Source: Natronolimnohabitans sp. A-GB9
Lineage (GTDB): Archaea; Halobacteriota; Halobacteria; Halobacteriales; Natrialbaceae
Direction of reading: 5' to 3'
DNA length: 64,000 nucleotides
Assembly: GCF_030848565.1 (NCBI RefSeq)
Contig: NZ_JAVDDV010000010.1
Span: forward strand, 62,001 to 126,000
The position numbers and the translations under genes were made by a program. The first letter of the stretch is position 1. Each line of letters opens with the position of its first letter. Below the pieces are notes generated by a model. It did no database searches, was not told where the DNA came from, and was given only the letters and a program-made list of their open reading frames with translations. Positions 54,504 through 63,318 of this stretch are shown here, one piece after another.

Positions 54504-54577
54504 CACTCGAGACAAACGGCGTCGACGGCCGTGACTCCTCGAGTTCGACCCGCTGAACGCAGTCTCCGCTCGAGACG

Positions 54578-54836
54578 TTGCTCGTCACAGAACCATGCGC
54601 GGGACCGGATTCGAACCGCGAGGACATCGCTTCGCTCGTCCTCTGGGCCGCGAATCCGCCCCGATCCGAACCTGCGACTCGCGGTATTGCTCGTCGCAGA
54701 ACCATGCGCGGGACCGGATTCGAACCGCGAGGACATCGCTTCGCTCGTCCTCTGGGCCGCGAATCCGCCCCGATCCGAACCTGCGACTCGCGGTATTGCT
54801 CGTCGCAGAACCATGCGCGGGACCGGATTCGAACCG
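54578..54836. repeat. 109-bp tandem array built on the tRNA-Leu 3' end
   Basis: Two nearly identical 109-bp units (54578-54686, 54687-54795) and a 41-bp partial third unit. Each contains CAGAACCATGCGCGGGACCGGATTCGAACCG, whose GCGCGGGACCGGATTCGAACC is the 3' end of the tRNA-Leu gene at 54934 read on the plus strand. The tRNA 3' end thus occurs four times at 54597, 54706, 54815 and 54935. No unit can fold as a full tRNA. Confidence 0.9.
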
Positions 54837-54933
54837 AAGCAAGACGATCACGCTCGCTACGCTCGAGTGCTGCGACTTGCAGGGTTCGAATCGGTCCTGC
54901 TCCCTCGCTCGTTCGCGAAGCTCACTCGCTCAG

Positions 54934-55018
54934 TGCGCGGGACCGGATTCGAACCGGCGGACCCCTACGGGACAGCGTCCTAAGCGCTGCGCCGTTGGCC
55001 TAGCTTGGCTACCCGCGC
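54934..55018 (-). tRNA. tRNA-Leu (anticodon TAG)
   Basis: The minus strand folds as an 85-nt class II tRNA. The acceptor pairs GCGCGGG with CCCGCGC and the D-arm begins TAGCCAAGC. The anticodon stem CAGCG/CGCTG encloses the loop CTTAGGA, giving anticodon TAG. The long variable arm is TCCCGTAGGGG and the T-arm contains GGTTCGAATCC. The discriminator is A as expected for Leu. CCA is not encoded. Confidence 0.95.
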
Positions 55019-55064
55019 TCACACCTACGTTTTCACGAATCGAGTAAGTAGTTGTCGATACGAA

Positions 55065-55238
55065 CTACTGCTGTTTCACTGGCTCCTCGGGCGACCAGTC
55101 CGGCGGCACGATAAACGTCACGTGCTCCGAATCGCGTAGCTGGTGGAGTTCCGCGGCTTGTTCGGCCAGCGATCGGTTCCGATACGGCATCTCGAGGCCG
55201 CAACCGGTACAGACGAGCTTGCAGGTTGGCTCTTTCAT
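55065..55238 (-). CDS. Small Cys-containing haloarchaeal protein
   Basis: A 57-residue protein with KLVCTGCGLEMPYRNRSLAEQAAELHQLRDSEHVTFIVPPDWSPEE. A CxxC pair and later His residues could bind one zinc. The pattern, one knuckle then a helix and an acidic tail, is common in haloarchaeal micro-proteins of unknown role. The ATG at 55238 is the natural start; the frame upstream is Arg-rich and non-coding in style. Confidence 0.6.
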   Translation of the reverse strand: MKEPTCKLVCTGCGLEMPYRNRSLAEQAAELHQLRDSEHVTFIVPPDWSPEEPVKQQ

Positions 55239-55492
55239 GTCGGGATAGCGTCCACCGAAACCGAACGGCGACTGTCTACCCAGCGGTTGGTGAACGCGGT
55301 GCTTTAGTAGTCGTATCCTAGTCCGCGATCCGGTAGTCGTCAATTATACTAGTCGTTCGTAGCTGAACGTTGTCCAGCGTAGCACCGGATTGGAGGGTTT
55401 GTTCACTGAATATTCGGTTCGAGAGGGTAAAACATATCTCCGACGTGACAACGGAGCGTAGCTTTATCCGCGCCGCCCCGTTACCCCGTCGT

Positions 55493-55801
55493 ATGCACAG
55501 TGCCCGGGACCGGATCGAATACGAACAGTGGCTCGAGGAACTCGAGCAGATTGCCGATCGGCTCGACCTCTCGAGTGACGCACGCACCTACGCAGCCGAC
55601 CTCTTTCTGATGGACGTCCCCGAAGCGGACCGTTCGAAACGGGCCGTACTCGCTGCGAGCGTCTACGCCGGCTCGCTCGTCGCCGGCGACGGACGAACGC
55701 AAAGCGACGTCGCCGACGCGGCGGACGTCTCACGGCTCTCGATCCAGTCGCGATGGAAGGAACTGCTCGAGCAAGCCGGACTCGAGCCGCCACGGTGGTA
55801 G
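55493..55801 (+). CDS. TFB-like single cyclin-repeat protein
   Basis: A 102-residue protein that resembles the second cyclin repeat of transcription factor B: ADRLDLSSDARTYAADLFL, then RAVLAASVYAGSLVAGDGRTQSDVADAADVSRLSIQSRWKELLEQAGL, with the last helix-turn-helix matching the BRE-contacting part. The Zn ribbon, B-finger and first repeat are absent. It could modulate TFB/promoter contacts, or be a domain that evolved to bind DNA alone. Its TAG stop begins a palindromic-element end. Confidence 0.78.
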   Translation: MHSARDRIEYEQWLEELEQIADRLDLSSDARTYAADLFLMDVPEADRSKRAVLAASVYAGSLVAGDGRTQSDVADAADVSRLSIQSRWKELLEQAGLEPPRW

Positions 55802-55824
55802 TACTGACTGCTGTCCGGCAGTAT
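55799..55824. repeat. Half palindromic element, stop-codon anchored
   Basis: TAGTACTGACTGCTGTCCGGCAGTAT. The TAG is the stop of the TFB-like gene and the rest equals the right end of the 13905 element. The other half is not found within 150 nt. Confidence 0.65.
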
Positions 55825-56061
55825 ACGTAGACTGGACCGACAGTTTCGATCGTTCCGGCCGAATAGTCGGTCACTGAGCCGTCGTAAGTGTACGATACGA
55901 GAACGAAACGGCCACACGCGACGTCGGATTTCCGTCGGCGGCAAGGTGGTGGTGGTGGTGGTGGAGCACCTGGGGTCGGTGTCGGTGTCTGCTCGGACGA
56001 CACGCTATCGTAGTACGACCGCGACCCGTTTCCGGGTGTCCCGAGACCGATGGCGATCCGG
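55825..56061. other. Intergenic region with a (GGT)6 microsatellite
   Basis: The spacer between the TFB-like gene and the convergent coaD gene contains six GGT triplets at 55945-55962. Open frames crossing it encode only homopolymers (His or Pro runs on the minus strand) and are not credible genes. Nothing else is seen. Confidence 0.6.
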
Positions 56062-56547
56062 TCAGTCGGTTACCGATTCCGCGTCGTCCTCGAGAACGTT
56101 TCCGTGTTCGTCGATCTCGCCTCGAACGATGCGGGTACTCGAGATGATATCGCCGTCGTCGGCGAGGACGTGTGGAACGACGACGACCTCGAGGGGGTCG
56201 TAGCCCCGTTCGCGACGGATGTCGTTGATCCGTTCCCCACCGTCTTTGGTCTCCGGCGAGACGACCAGGTAGTCGAACTGTGGTTCGGTCGCGATTCCGG
56301 TCGGTTCCTCGAGACACCGGACCTCGAACTCGCGATCGTACTCGGCCGCGAACGGTTCGAGCTCGGCCTCGAGAGCCTCCTTGCGCTCGTCGAACGACCT
56401 GACGGACCGCTCGACGTGTCGTGTCTTCGGTGCGAGGTCGTCACTCGTCAAACCGACAGTCACGTCCCCGAGTTCGAACGCCCGTTCGAACAGCCGTCGA
56501 TGGCCATCGTGGACGGGGTCGAACGTCCCACCAAGCGCAACGTCCAT
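56062..56547 (-). CDS. coaD: Phosphopantetheine adenylyltransferase
   Basis: A 161-residue nucleotidyltransferase of the archaeal/eukaryotic PPAT type. The N-terminal DVALGGTFDPVHDGHRRLFERAFELG contains the HxGH ATP motif (HDGH), and the C-terminal part has ISSTRIVRGEID (the ISSTR motif). It adenylates 4'-phosphopantetheine in CoA synthesis. The ATG at 56547 is preferred because conserved sequence begins at once. Confidence 0.92.
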   Translation of the reverse strand: MDVALGGTFDPVHDGHRRLFERAFELGDVTVGLTSDDLAPKTRHVERSVRSFDERKEALEAELEPFAAEYDREFEVRCLEEPTGIATEPQFDYLVVSPETKDGGERINDIRRERGYDPLEVVVVPHVLADDGDIISSTRIVRGEIDEHGNVLEDDAESVTD

Positions 56548-56698
56548 ACACCACCCCACTCGGTCAGTGTGTATAAAACGGTCGAAACCCCGAACGGACT
56601 GACGGCGCTCGCGTCACCGTTGTGCATCCGATGAACTTCGACAAATGTCGAATGTCACCTTCGCATTGTTTTTAGTAGTCCCCCGCAGTGGCACCTAT

Positions 56699-58954
56699 AT
56701 GGGATTAGATGAGGATGCACTGGAGTACCATCGGACCGATCCACCGGGAAAAATAGAGATTTCGACCACGAAACCGACCAATACACAGCGAGATCTCTCG
56801 CTTGCGTACTCGCCCGGCGTCGCCGCGCCGTGTACGGAGATCGACGAGGACGCAAACGACGCCTACACCTACACCGCGAAGGGGAACCTCGTCGGTGTCG
56901 TCTCGAACGGGTCGGCCGTCCTCGGACTGGGTGACATCGGCGCCCAGGCCTCCAAACCCGTCATGGAGGGGAAAGGCGTCCTGTTCAAGCGGTTCGCCGA
57001 CATCGACGTCTTCGACATCGAACTCGACGAGGACGACCCCGACAAACTCGTCGAGGCCGTCAAGATGATGGAGCCGACCTTCGGCGGGATCAACCTCGAG
57101 GACATCAAAGCTCCCGAGTGTTTCACTGTCGAGGAGCGCCTGCGCGAGGAGATCGACATTCCGGTCTTCCACGACGACCAGCACGGCACCGCGATCATCT
57201 CCGGTGCAGCGTTGCTCAACGCGGCCGATATCGCAGGCAAGAGCCTCGACGAACTCGAGGTCACCTTCTCCGGCGCGGGTGCGAGTGCTATCGCGACGGC
57301 ACGGTTCTACGTCTCGCTGGGCGTCCAGCGGGAGAACATCACGATGTGTGATTCGACGGGGATCATCACCGAAGAGCGCGCGAAAGCGGACGGCGTCAAC
57401 GAGTACAAACAGCAGTTCGCCCGTGACGTCCCCGAGGGCGACCTCGCGGACGCGATGGCAGGTGCCGACGTCTTCGTCGGTCTCTCCGCTGGCGGCATCG
57501 TCTCCCAGGAGATGGTGCAGTCGATGGCCGACAATCCGATCGTCTTCGCGATGGCCAACCCCGACCCCGAGATCGGCTACGAGGAAGCCAAGGCGGCCCG
57601 CGACGACTCCGTCATCATGGCGACCGGTCGCTCGGACTACCCAAACCAGGTCAACAACGTTCTCGGATTCCCCTTTATTTTCCGTGGTGCACTCGACGTG
57701 CGCGCGACGGAGATCAACGAAGAGATGAAAGTCGCCTGCGCCGAGGCACTGGCCGACCTCGCCCGTCAGGACGTCCCCGACGCGGTCGTCAAAGCCTACG
57801 GCGACGAGCCGATCCAGTATGGCCCCGACTACATCATTCCCAAGCCCGTCGATCCGCGCGTGCTGTTCCGCGTCGCGCCGGCGATCGCCGAGGCCGCGAT
57901 GGAATCGGGTGCCGCACGCACCGAACTCGACCTCGAGGCCTACGAGGAGGAACTCGAGGCCCGACTGGGGAAGTCCCGTGAGATGATGCGTGTCGTCCTC
58001 AACAAGGCCAAGAGCGACCCCAAGACGGTCGCACTCGCCGAGGGCGAAAACGAGAAGATGATCCGGGCGGCCTACCAGATCCAGGAGCAAGGGATTGCCC
58101 TCCCGATCCTGATCGGTGACGAGGGCGAGATCCGCCAGACTGCGGCGGACCTCGGACTCGACTTCGAGCCACAGGTCGCCGACCCCTCGGTCGGCGACTA
58201 CGAGGCGTACGCCGAACGACTCCACGAGCTGCGACAGCGCAAGGGGATCACGCGGACCGAAGCGGGCGAACTCATCGAGAACGACTCGAACTACTTCGGC
58301 AGCGTGATGGTCGAACAGGGTGATGCCGACGCCTTGCTGACCGGCCTCTCCCATCACTACCCATCGGCGCTGCGGCCGCCACTGCAGGTCATCGGCACCG
58401 CCGACGACGTCGACTACGCCGCGGGTGTCTACATGCTGACGTTCAAAAACCGCGTGGTCTTCGTCGCCGACGCGACGGTCAACCAGGCTCCCGACGAGGA
58501 GGTCCTCGCGGAGGTCACGAAACAGACCGGCAAACTCGCCCGCCGGTTCAACATCGAGCCCCGCGCGGCCCTGCTGTCGTACTCGAACTTCGGCAGTGTC
58601 GACAACGAGGGGACCCGCAAGCCCCGTCGCGCGGCACAGATGCTCCAAGACGATCCCGAAGTCGACTTCTCGGTCGACGGCGAGATGCAGGCCGACACCG
58701 CTGTCGTCGAGGACATCCTCGAGGGCACCTACGGCTTCTCCGAACTCGAGGACCCGGCGAACGTGCTCGTCTTCCCGAACCTCGAGTCGGGCAACATCGG
58801 GTACAAACTGCTCCAGCGGCTGGGCGGTGCCGACGCCATCGGCCCGATGCTGGTCGGGATGGACAAGCCGGTCCACGTCCTCCAGCGCGGTGACGAAGTC
58901 AAAGACATCGTGAACCTCGCGGGTGTGGCAGTCGTCGACGCCCAACAGGAGTAG
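56699..58954 (+). CDS. maeB: NADP-dependent malic enzyme fused to a phosphotransacetylase-like domain
   Basis: A 751-residue MaeB-type protein. Residues 1-160 are the malic N domain ([43 protein letters not shown]) with the catalytic part [13 protein letters not shown]. Residues about 165-400 form the NAD(P) domain ([17 protein letters not shown]). Residues about 425-745 are a phosphate acetyltransferase-like domain ([54 protein letters not shown]), thought to have a regulatory role in this family. It decarboxylates malate to pyruvate. The ATG at 56699 begins the conserved sequence. Confidence 0.94.
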   Translation: MGLDEDALEYHRTDPPGKIEISTTKPTNTQRDLSLAYSPGVAAPCTEIDEDANDAYTYTAKGNLVGVVSNGSAVLGLGDIGAQASKPVMEGKGVLFKRFADIDVFDIELDEDDPDKLVEAVKMMEPTFGGINLEDIKAPECFTVEERLREEIDIPVFHDDQHGTAIISGAALLNAADIAGKSLDELEVTFSGAGASAIATARFYVSLGVQRENITMCDSTGIITEERAKADGVNEYKQQFARDVPEGDLADAMAGADVFVGLSAGGIVSQEMVQSMADNPIVFAMANPDPEIGYEEAKAARDDSVIMATGRSDYPNQVNNVLGFPFIFRGALDVRATEINEEMKVACAEALADLARQDVPDAVVKAYGDEPIQYGPDYIIPKPVDPRVLFRVAPAIAEAAMESGAARTELDLEAYEEELEARLGKSREMMRVVLNKAKSDPKTVALAEGENEKMIRAAYQIQEQGIALPILIGDEGEIRQTAADLGLDFEPQVADPSVGDYEAYAERLHELRQRKGITRTEAGELIENDSNYFGSVMVEQGDADALLTGLSHHYPSALRPPLQVIGTADDVDYAAGVYMLTFKNRVVFVADATVNQAPDEEVLAEVTKQTGKLARRFNIEPRAALLSYSNFGSVDNEGTRKPRRAAQMLQDDPEVDFSVDGEMQADTAVVEDILEGTYGFSELEDPANVLVFPNLESGNIGYKLLQRLGGADAIGPMLVGMDKPVHVLQRGDEVKDIVNLAGVAVVDAQQE

Positions 58955-59015
58955 CCTCGATCGTCCGCGACGAACCACCGGGATTTAGCTGGGTTCGGTG
59001 AGATTCACGAGAGCA

Positions 59016-60371
59016 ATGCGACTGCCGAACCGATCTTCCACGTCGGCGTCCGATCGAGACCCTTTTAGTCGACTCCCCCGCCGACGACTGCTCGGCGCAA
59101 GCGCCGCGACCGCGACAGCGGGACTCGCCGGCTGTGTCGACCTTCCGACGACGGTCGGTGGCTACTTCGACGACTCCGGCGACGTCTCGCTGTTTCAGGG
59201 CGGACTGCGTCGCCTCGGCTACTATCCCGACGAGACCGTTCCGGAGTCGGTGACCGTCAACTGGTCGTTCCCGATCAACTACGTCGGTCACACGGCGGCC
59301 AAATCCAGTCCCGTTCCGACCCACGACGGGAGGACGATCGTCTTCGCCGGCGACGACGGCTGGGTGTACGCCTACGCGCCGACGGGCGAACTGCAGTGGT
59401 CGACACAGACTGGTGCGACGGAGCTTGGCTTTCACGGCTCGGCGGCTATCGTCGGCAACACCGCCTTCATCGGCGGCTACGACGGCGACCTCTACGCGCT
59501 GGCGATCGACAGCGGCGAGATCGTCTGGCGAACGCGATCGAGTGAGTTAGACGGCGCGCTCGCAATCGGTTCGAGTCCGGCCTACCACGACGGGAACCTC
59601 TACGTCGTCTCCGAATACGGCTCGCCGTCCTCGGGCGCGCTCTGGGAGATCGATCCCGACACCGGCGAGCCGACCTGGAGCGACGACCGCATGTGGGGTC
59701 AACCCCACCCCTCGCCGACGATCGATCTCGAGACGGGCCGGATCTTCGCCGGCTCGAACGACGGTGTCGTCTACTGCTGGGAGTATCCCTCCCTCGAGTT
59801 CGCCTGGGCGTTCGAGGCCGACGCGGACGGCGAGGAGCGCGAGGGGGGCGCGTTTCGCGCCGGCGCCGAGATCAAGGGTACTACAGCAGCTTACGACGGC
59901 TACGGCTACGTCGGCAGCTGGGACGATACCTTCTACTGCATCGATCTCGAGGACGGCAGCGAGGAGTGGGCCTTCGAGACGGAGCGCTCGATCATGTCGA
60001 ACCCGGCCGTCGACGTCGACGAGGGAATCGTCTACATGGGCAACGACGCCGGCTCCGTCTTCGCGCTCGAAGCCGACTCCGGCGAGGAGCTGTGGTCGGC
60101 AGACGTCGGCGGGCGCGTCATCGGTGCACTTACCGTCACCGCGGAGACGGTACTGGCCGGCTCGTACGACAGCCACCTCTATGCACTCGACAAGACGACC
60201 GGCGACCGGCGGTGGCGCGTCCAGAACCGGGGTCGGGTCACTAGCGCGCCGGTGCCAGTCGACGGGCGGATCTACTACGCCGAGCGTGCCGTCTTCTCGA
60301 ACTACTACAGCGACGCGGAGACGGAACTCGAGGAACCCGGGCACGCGTACTGTCTGGTCGGCGAGGAGTGA
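59016..60371 (+). CDS. PQQ-like beta-propeller lipoprotein
   Basis: A 451-residue secreted protein. A Tat signal (RRRLLGASAATATAGLAGC) ends in a lipobox Cys near residue 41. The rest is a series of PQQ-type repeats, seen as GWVYAYAPTGELQWSTQTGA, DLYALAIDSGEIVWRTRSSELDG, GSVFALEADSGEELWSADVGG and HLYALDKTTGDRRWRVQNRG, forming a seven- or eight-bladed propeller. It may bind a partner or be a BamB-like scaffold; a quinone dehydrogenase role would need ligand residues I cannot confirm. A GTG at 58998 is an alternative start. Confidence 0.85.
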   Translation: MRLPNRSSTSASDRDPFSRLPRRRLLGASAATATAGLAGCVDLPTTVGGYFDDSGDVSLFQGGLRRLGYYPDETVPESVTVNWSFPINYVGHTAAKSSPVPTHDGRTIVFAGDDGWVYAYAPTGELQWSTQTGATELGFHGSAAIVGNTAFIGGYDGDLYALAIDSGEIVWRTRSSELDGALAIGSSPAYHDGNLYVVSEYGSPSSGALWEIDPDTGEPTWSDDRMWGQPHPSPTIDLETGRIFAGSNDGVVYCWEYPSLEFAWAFEADADGEEREGGAFRAGAEIKGTTAAYDGYGYVGSWDDTFYCIDLEDGSEEWAFETERSIMSNPAVDVDEGIVYMGNDAGSVFALEADSGEELWSADVGGRVIGALTVTAETVLAGSYDSHLYALDKTTGDRRWRVQNRGRVTSAPVPVDGRIYYAERAVFSNYYSDAETELEEPGHAYCLVGEE

Positions 60372-60415
60372 TACGGTCGGACGATAGTACGAGCGACGGG
60401 ACACGACTCGTTGCA

Positions 60416-60423
60416 TATAAATA
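60416..60423 (+). promoter_or_regulatory. TATA box of rps8e
   Basis: GCATATAAATATCC is centred about 26 nt upstream of the ATG at 60446, an almost ideal haloarchaeal promoter with a leaderless transcript. Confidence 0.75.
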
Positions 60424-60445
60424 TCCGCCGGGACTGGTTTCGGGT

Positions 60446-60817
60446 ATGCAAGACCAGGGACGCTCTACGCGCAAGCGAACCGGTGGCCGACTGAAGAACG
60501 TCCGCAAGCGCCGCAAAAACGAGCTCGGACGCCTGCCGACGGAGACGCAGGTCGGCGAGCAGCGGTTCCGAACCATCGACGTCCGCGGCAACGGGACGAA
60601 GACCCGAGCGCTGTCGACGGACGTCGCAAGCGTCAACAAGGGCGGCGAGACCGTCGCTGCGGAGATCGAGGACGTCGTCGAGAACGACGCCAATCCGAAC
60701 TACGTGCGCCGAAACATCATCACGAAGGGTGCCGTCATCGAGACCTCCGAGGGCCGTGCCCGCGTGACGTCCCGTCCCGGCCAGACCGGTCAGGTCAACG
60801 CCGTTCTCATCGAATAA
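60446..60817 (+). CDS. rps8e: 30S ribosomal protein S8e
   Basis: A 123-residue archaeal/eukaryotic S8e. The basic N-terminus has GRSTRKRTGGRLKNVRKRRKNELGRLPTETQVGE, followed by the core RTIDVRGNGTKTRALSTDVASV, then NPNYVRRNIITKGAVIETSEGRARVTSRPGQTGQVNAVL. It binds 16S rRNA. It has an independent strong promoter and is not in a ribosomal operon here. Confidence 0.97.
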   Translation: MQDQGRSTRKRTGGRLKNVRKRRKNELGRLPTETQVGEQRFRTIDVRGNGTKTRALSTDVASVNKGGETVAAEIEDVVENDANPNYVRRNIITKGAVIETSEGRARVTSRPGQTGQVNAVLIE

Positions 60818-60971
60818 CTGCGACTGCTCCTGCTTCGATCCGTCTCCGTTCGGAGACGGCGTTTTCTTCCGCCAGCGACGCCGTTCTCTTTCGGTCGGTT
60901 CGTCGTCGAATCGGTCGGACGGATTGTTGTCCGATAGTATCAGTGCCACTGGCCGAGAAACGGAGACAGTG

Positions 60972-61051
60972 ATACTGCCGGACAGAAGTCAATGAAGAGC
61001 ATTCGCCAGGCGGGAGCGGCGAATGCTCACAATAGTTCTGTCCGGCAGTAT
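60972..61051. repeat. Palindromic intergenic element, 80 bp
   Basis: Perfect ATACTGCCGGACAG/CTGTCCGGCAGTAT ends; 71 of 80 positions equal the element at 21397-21476, counted by eye. It lies between rps8e and the aldo/keto reductase gene. The reductase stop is followed on its strand by TGATACGGCTCATACTGCC, so the element begins 9 nt after that stop. Confidence 0.88.
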
Positions 61052-61059
61052 GAGCCGTA

Positions 61060-62043
61060 TCAGACGTCGCCGATCCCCGGGTTCCAGACTGGCGTGATCG
61101 GTTCCTCGAGGCGAGCGATCTCGTCGTCCGTGAGTGTGACCTCGAGTGCGTCGACGCTCTCCTCGAGGTGGGCGATCGTTCGCGGACCGACGATCGGCGC
61201 GTCGACGAGATCCTTGTGGAGCAACCACGCAAGCGAGAGCTGTGCCGGGGTAACGCCTTTTTCGTCGGCGAGCTCGCGGACGGTCTCGAGGACGGCCCAG
61301 TTCTCGTCGGTGAACCGTTTCCGTGTGAACTCGTCCGTCGCGGCGCGTCCCTCGCGTGGCTCTTCCTCGCGGTCGTACTTTCCGGTCAGGAAGCCGCCCG
61401 CAAGCGGCGACCACGGCAGGACGCCGATGCCGTGATCGGCACAGACCGGTAAGACGTTGGCCTCCTCGTGGCGGTCGACGAGGTTGTACTCACACTGCAT
61501 CGAGACGAACCGCTCGCGGTTGTCGAGATCAGCTTCGTAGAGCGCCTTCGTGAACTTCCAGGCGGGCATCGTGCTCGCGCCGATGTAGCGGACGCGTCCG
61601 TCGTCGATCAGTGAGTCGAGTGCCGAAAGCGTCTCCGTGATCGGGGTGTCGTCGTCCCAGCGGTGGATCTGGTAGAGGTCGATGTACTCGAGGCCGAGCC
61701 GGTCGAGGCTCGCTTCGGCCTGGTCGAGGATGTGCTTGCGGGACAGCCCCTGCCCGTTGGGACCGTCGTTCATTCGGTGATAGACCTTCGTCGCGACGGT
61801 CAGTTCCGACCGGTCGCGGTCCGTTTGCGCGAGCGCTTCCCCGAGGATTGCCTCGCTCTCGCCCTGTGAGTAGACGTTGGCGGTATCGAAGAACGTGATC
61901 CCGAGGTCGAGGGCGCGCTCGATCACCGCGAGGCTCTGCTGGCGGTCGTCGATCATCCACGGTTCGTCGCTCCCGAAGTTCATACAGCCGAGACACAGAC
62001 GGGAGACGTCGAGGCCGGTCTCGCCGAGGGTCGTGTACTCCAT
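61060..62043 (-). CDS. Aldo/keto reductase
   Basis: A 327-residue AKR of the yeast-Gcy/YajO-like group. It has MEYTTLGETGLDVSRLCLGCMNFG, the catalytic Asp/Tyr region FFDTANVYSQGESE, the Lys in ELTVATKVYHRMN, and the His in YIDLYQIHRWDDDTPI. The NADPH-binding C-terminal loop is IVGPRTIAHLEESVDALEV. It reduces aldehydes or ketones, substrate unknown. The ATG at 62043 is chosen because conserved residues start immediately. Confidence 0.9.
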   Translation of the reverse strand: MEYTTLGETGLDVSRLCLGCMNFGSDEPWMIDDRQQSLAVIERALDLGITFFDTANVYSQGESEAILGEALAQTDRDRSELTVATKVYHRMNDGPNGQGLSRKHILDQAEASLDRLGLEYIDLYQIHRWDDDTPITETLSALDSLIDDGRVRYIGASTMPAWKFTKALYEADLDNRERFVSMQCEYNLVDRHEEANVLPVCADHGIGVLPWSPLAGGFLTGKYDREEEPREGRAATDEFTRKRFTDENWAVLETVRELADEKGVTPAQLSLAWLLHKDLVDAPIVGPRTIAHLEESVDALEVTLTDDEIARLEEPITPVWNPGIGDV

Positions 62044-62121
62044 CCCACGGGGGTACAACGCCGATGCGTAAACGTTACTCGGTGGTGAGTGACTTTCAAT
62101 ACGCGTGGAACGAGCGGTGTG

Positions 62122-63117
62122 TCAGGGCCGTGGTGCGGCCTTCTGTAACGCGGTCTCGGCGATGTTCCCGCCGTAGTCGGCGCTCCGAGACAGCGAGTCG
62201 ACGATCAGCCCGAGCGACTGGGCCTGGACCGGATCCAGGTCACGCAGCATGTCGTCGATCGTCCGGGTGTGCTCGTCGATATCGAGGACGGCCTCGCGGG
62301 CGGCATGGCCCAGTCGGTTCGCCTCCTCCGTGTCCTCGGCGACGAGTGCGTCCATCGACTTCTCGAGGACGTCCGAGGCGTCGGCGTGAAGTGCGACCAG
62401 GGCGTCGGCGACGTCCTCCGGGATCGCCTCGAGTTTGAGCGCGAGGTTGCTGATCTTGGCGGCGTGGTCGGCGACGCGCTCGAGCTGTCGCGCACTGGAG
62501 TGGTAGTCGAAACAGTCTTCGCGGGGGACGCCCAGCTCCTCGGCGGCCCGTGGCGAACGCAGCGTCGCACGGAAGATCCGCGAGACGACCAGCCAGAGAC
62601 GGTCGACGTCGTCGTCGCGCTCGATGACGTCCCGGGCGATGTCGTCGTCGTTCTCGACGAGTGCGGTGACGGCGTCCTCGAGCATCGACCGGGCGATCAG
62701 GCGCATCCGCGAGACGGCGTTGACGATCGACAGCTCCGAGGAGTCGAGCAAGTCCTGGATGACGACGCTGTCGGTCGTCTCCTCTAGGACCTCGACGCCG
62801 ACGAGACTCTGGGTCGCACTCCGGATCGAACTCCGCTGGTCGGTCGTGATCCGGCCCGCCTCGAGACGGATGATGTCGAAGCCGCTGACGTACATCGTCA
62901 TCACGGCCCGGGTGAGACGCTCGCCCTCGAGGTCGGAGATGTCGAGCGTGCCCTCCTGGCGATCGCTTTCGCTCTGGGGCGTCAACAACAGGGAGTCTTT
63001 CTCGGGATAGAACTCGACGGTCGTCCCGGCGCTGACGTCGTTGTCGGTTGCCCACGACTTCGGCAACGAGACGGTATACGTCGAGCCGCCCGTCACCTGG
63101 ACCTTTCGCGTTTCCAT
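62122..63117 (-). CDS. AbrB-PhoU fusion, phosphate-response regulator
   Basis: A 331-residue protein. The N-terminal AbrB/SpoVT domain (RKVQVTGGSTYTVSLPKSWATDNDVSAGTTVEFYPEKDSLLLTP) can bind DNA. Two PhoU helical bundles follow (residues about 110-330, with metal-cluster Asp/Glu motifs such as ERDDDVDRLW and RQLERVADHAAKISN). This architecture is common in haloarchaeal phosphate regulation. It is divergent from the PstS gene with 201 nt between, suggesting it controls that promoter and/or the Pst transporter. Confidence 0.9.
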   Translation of the reverse strand: METRKVQVTGGSTYTVSLPKSWATDNDVSAGTTVEFYPEKDSLLLTPQSESDRQEGTLDISDLEGERLTRAVMTMYVSGFDIIRLEAGRITTDQRSSIRSATQSLVGVEVLEETTDSVVIQDLLDSSELSIVNAVSRMRLIARSMLEDAVTALVENDDDIARDVIERDDDVDRLWLVVSRIFRATLRSPRAAEELGVPREDCFDYHSSARQLERVADHAAKISNLALKLEAIPEDVADALVALHADASDVLEKSMDALVAEDTEEANRLGHAAREAVLDIDEHTRTIDDMLRDLDPVQAQSLGLIVDSLSRSADYGGNIAETALQKAAPRP

Positions 63118-63318
63118 GTCGGACGTTTCGCTGGAATACGTATAAATCCACCTTCCTCTATAGATGGACTATATCGACGACCCGTGCGTGGAACCACGTG
63201 CTATCGACACGCTCTGATCTTTTCGCTCTCACACCAGTATTGGTACCGCGTACCGAATATAGGGATATATAGATAACATAGTAGGGTATTTAGACCGGAC
63301 GTTCGCTAGAGCAACTCG

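Noticed and set aside
54578-54836. CRISPR-like array
   Set aside because: The repeats are contiguous 109-bp tandem units containing a tRNA 3' end, without spacers of constant size and without cas genes.
54594-55047. Repetitive frames reading GFEPRGHRFARPLGRESAP
   Set aside because: These are translations of the tRNA-derived tandem array, a known source of false genes.
55464-56317. Frames with poly-Pro or poly-His across the GGT run
   Set aside because: The homopolymers simply reflect (GGT)6 read in different frames; the rest has no coding character.
56705-58978. Long minus-strand open frame opposite maeB (757 codons)
   Set aside because: A shadow frame caused by strong GC3 bias. MaeB on the plus strand is unmistakable, and the antisense product lacks any domain.
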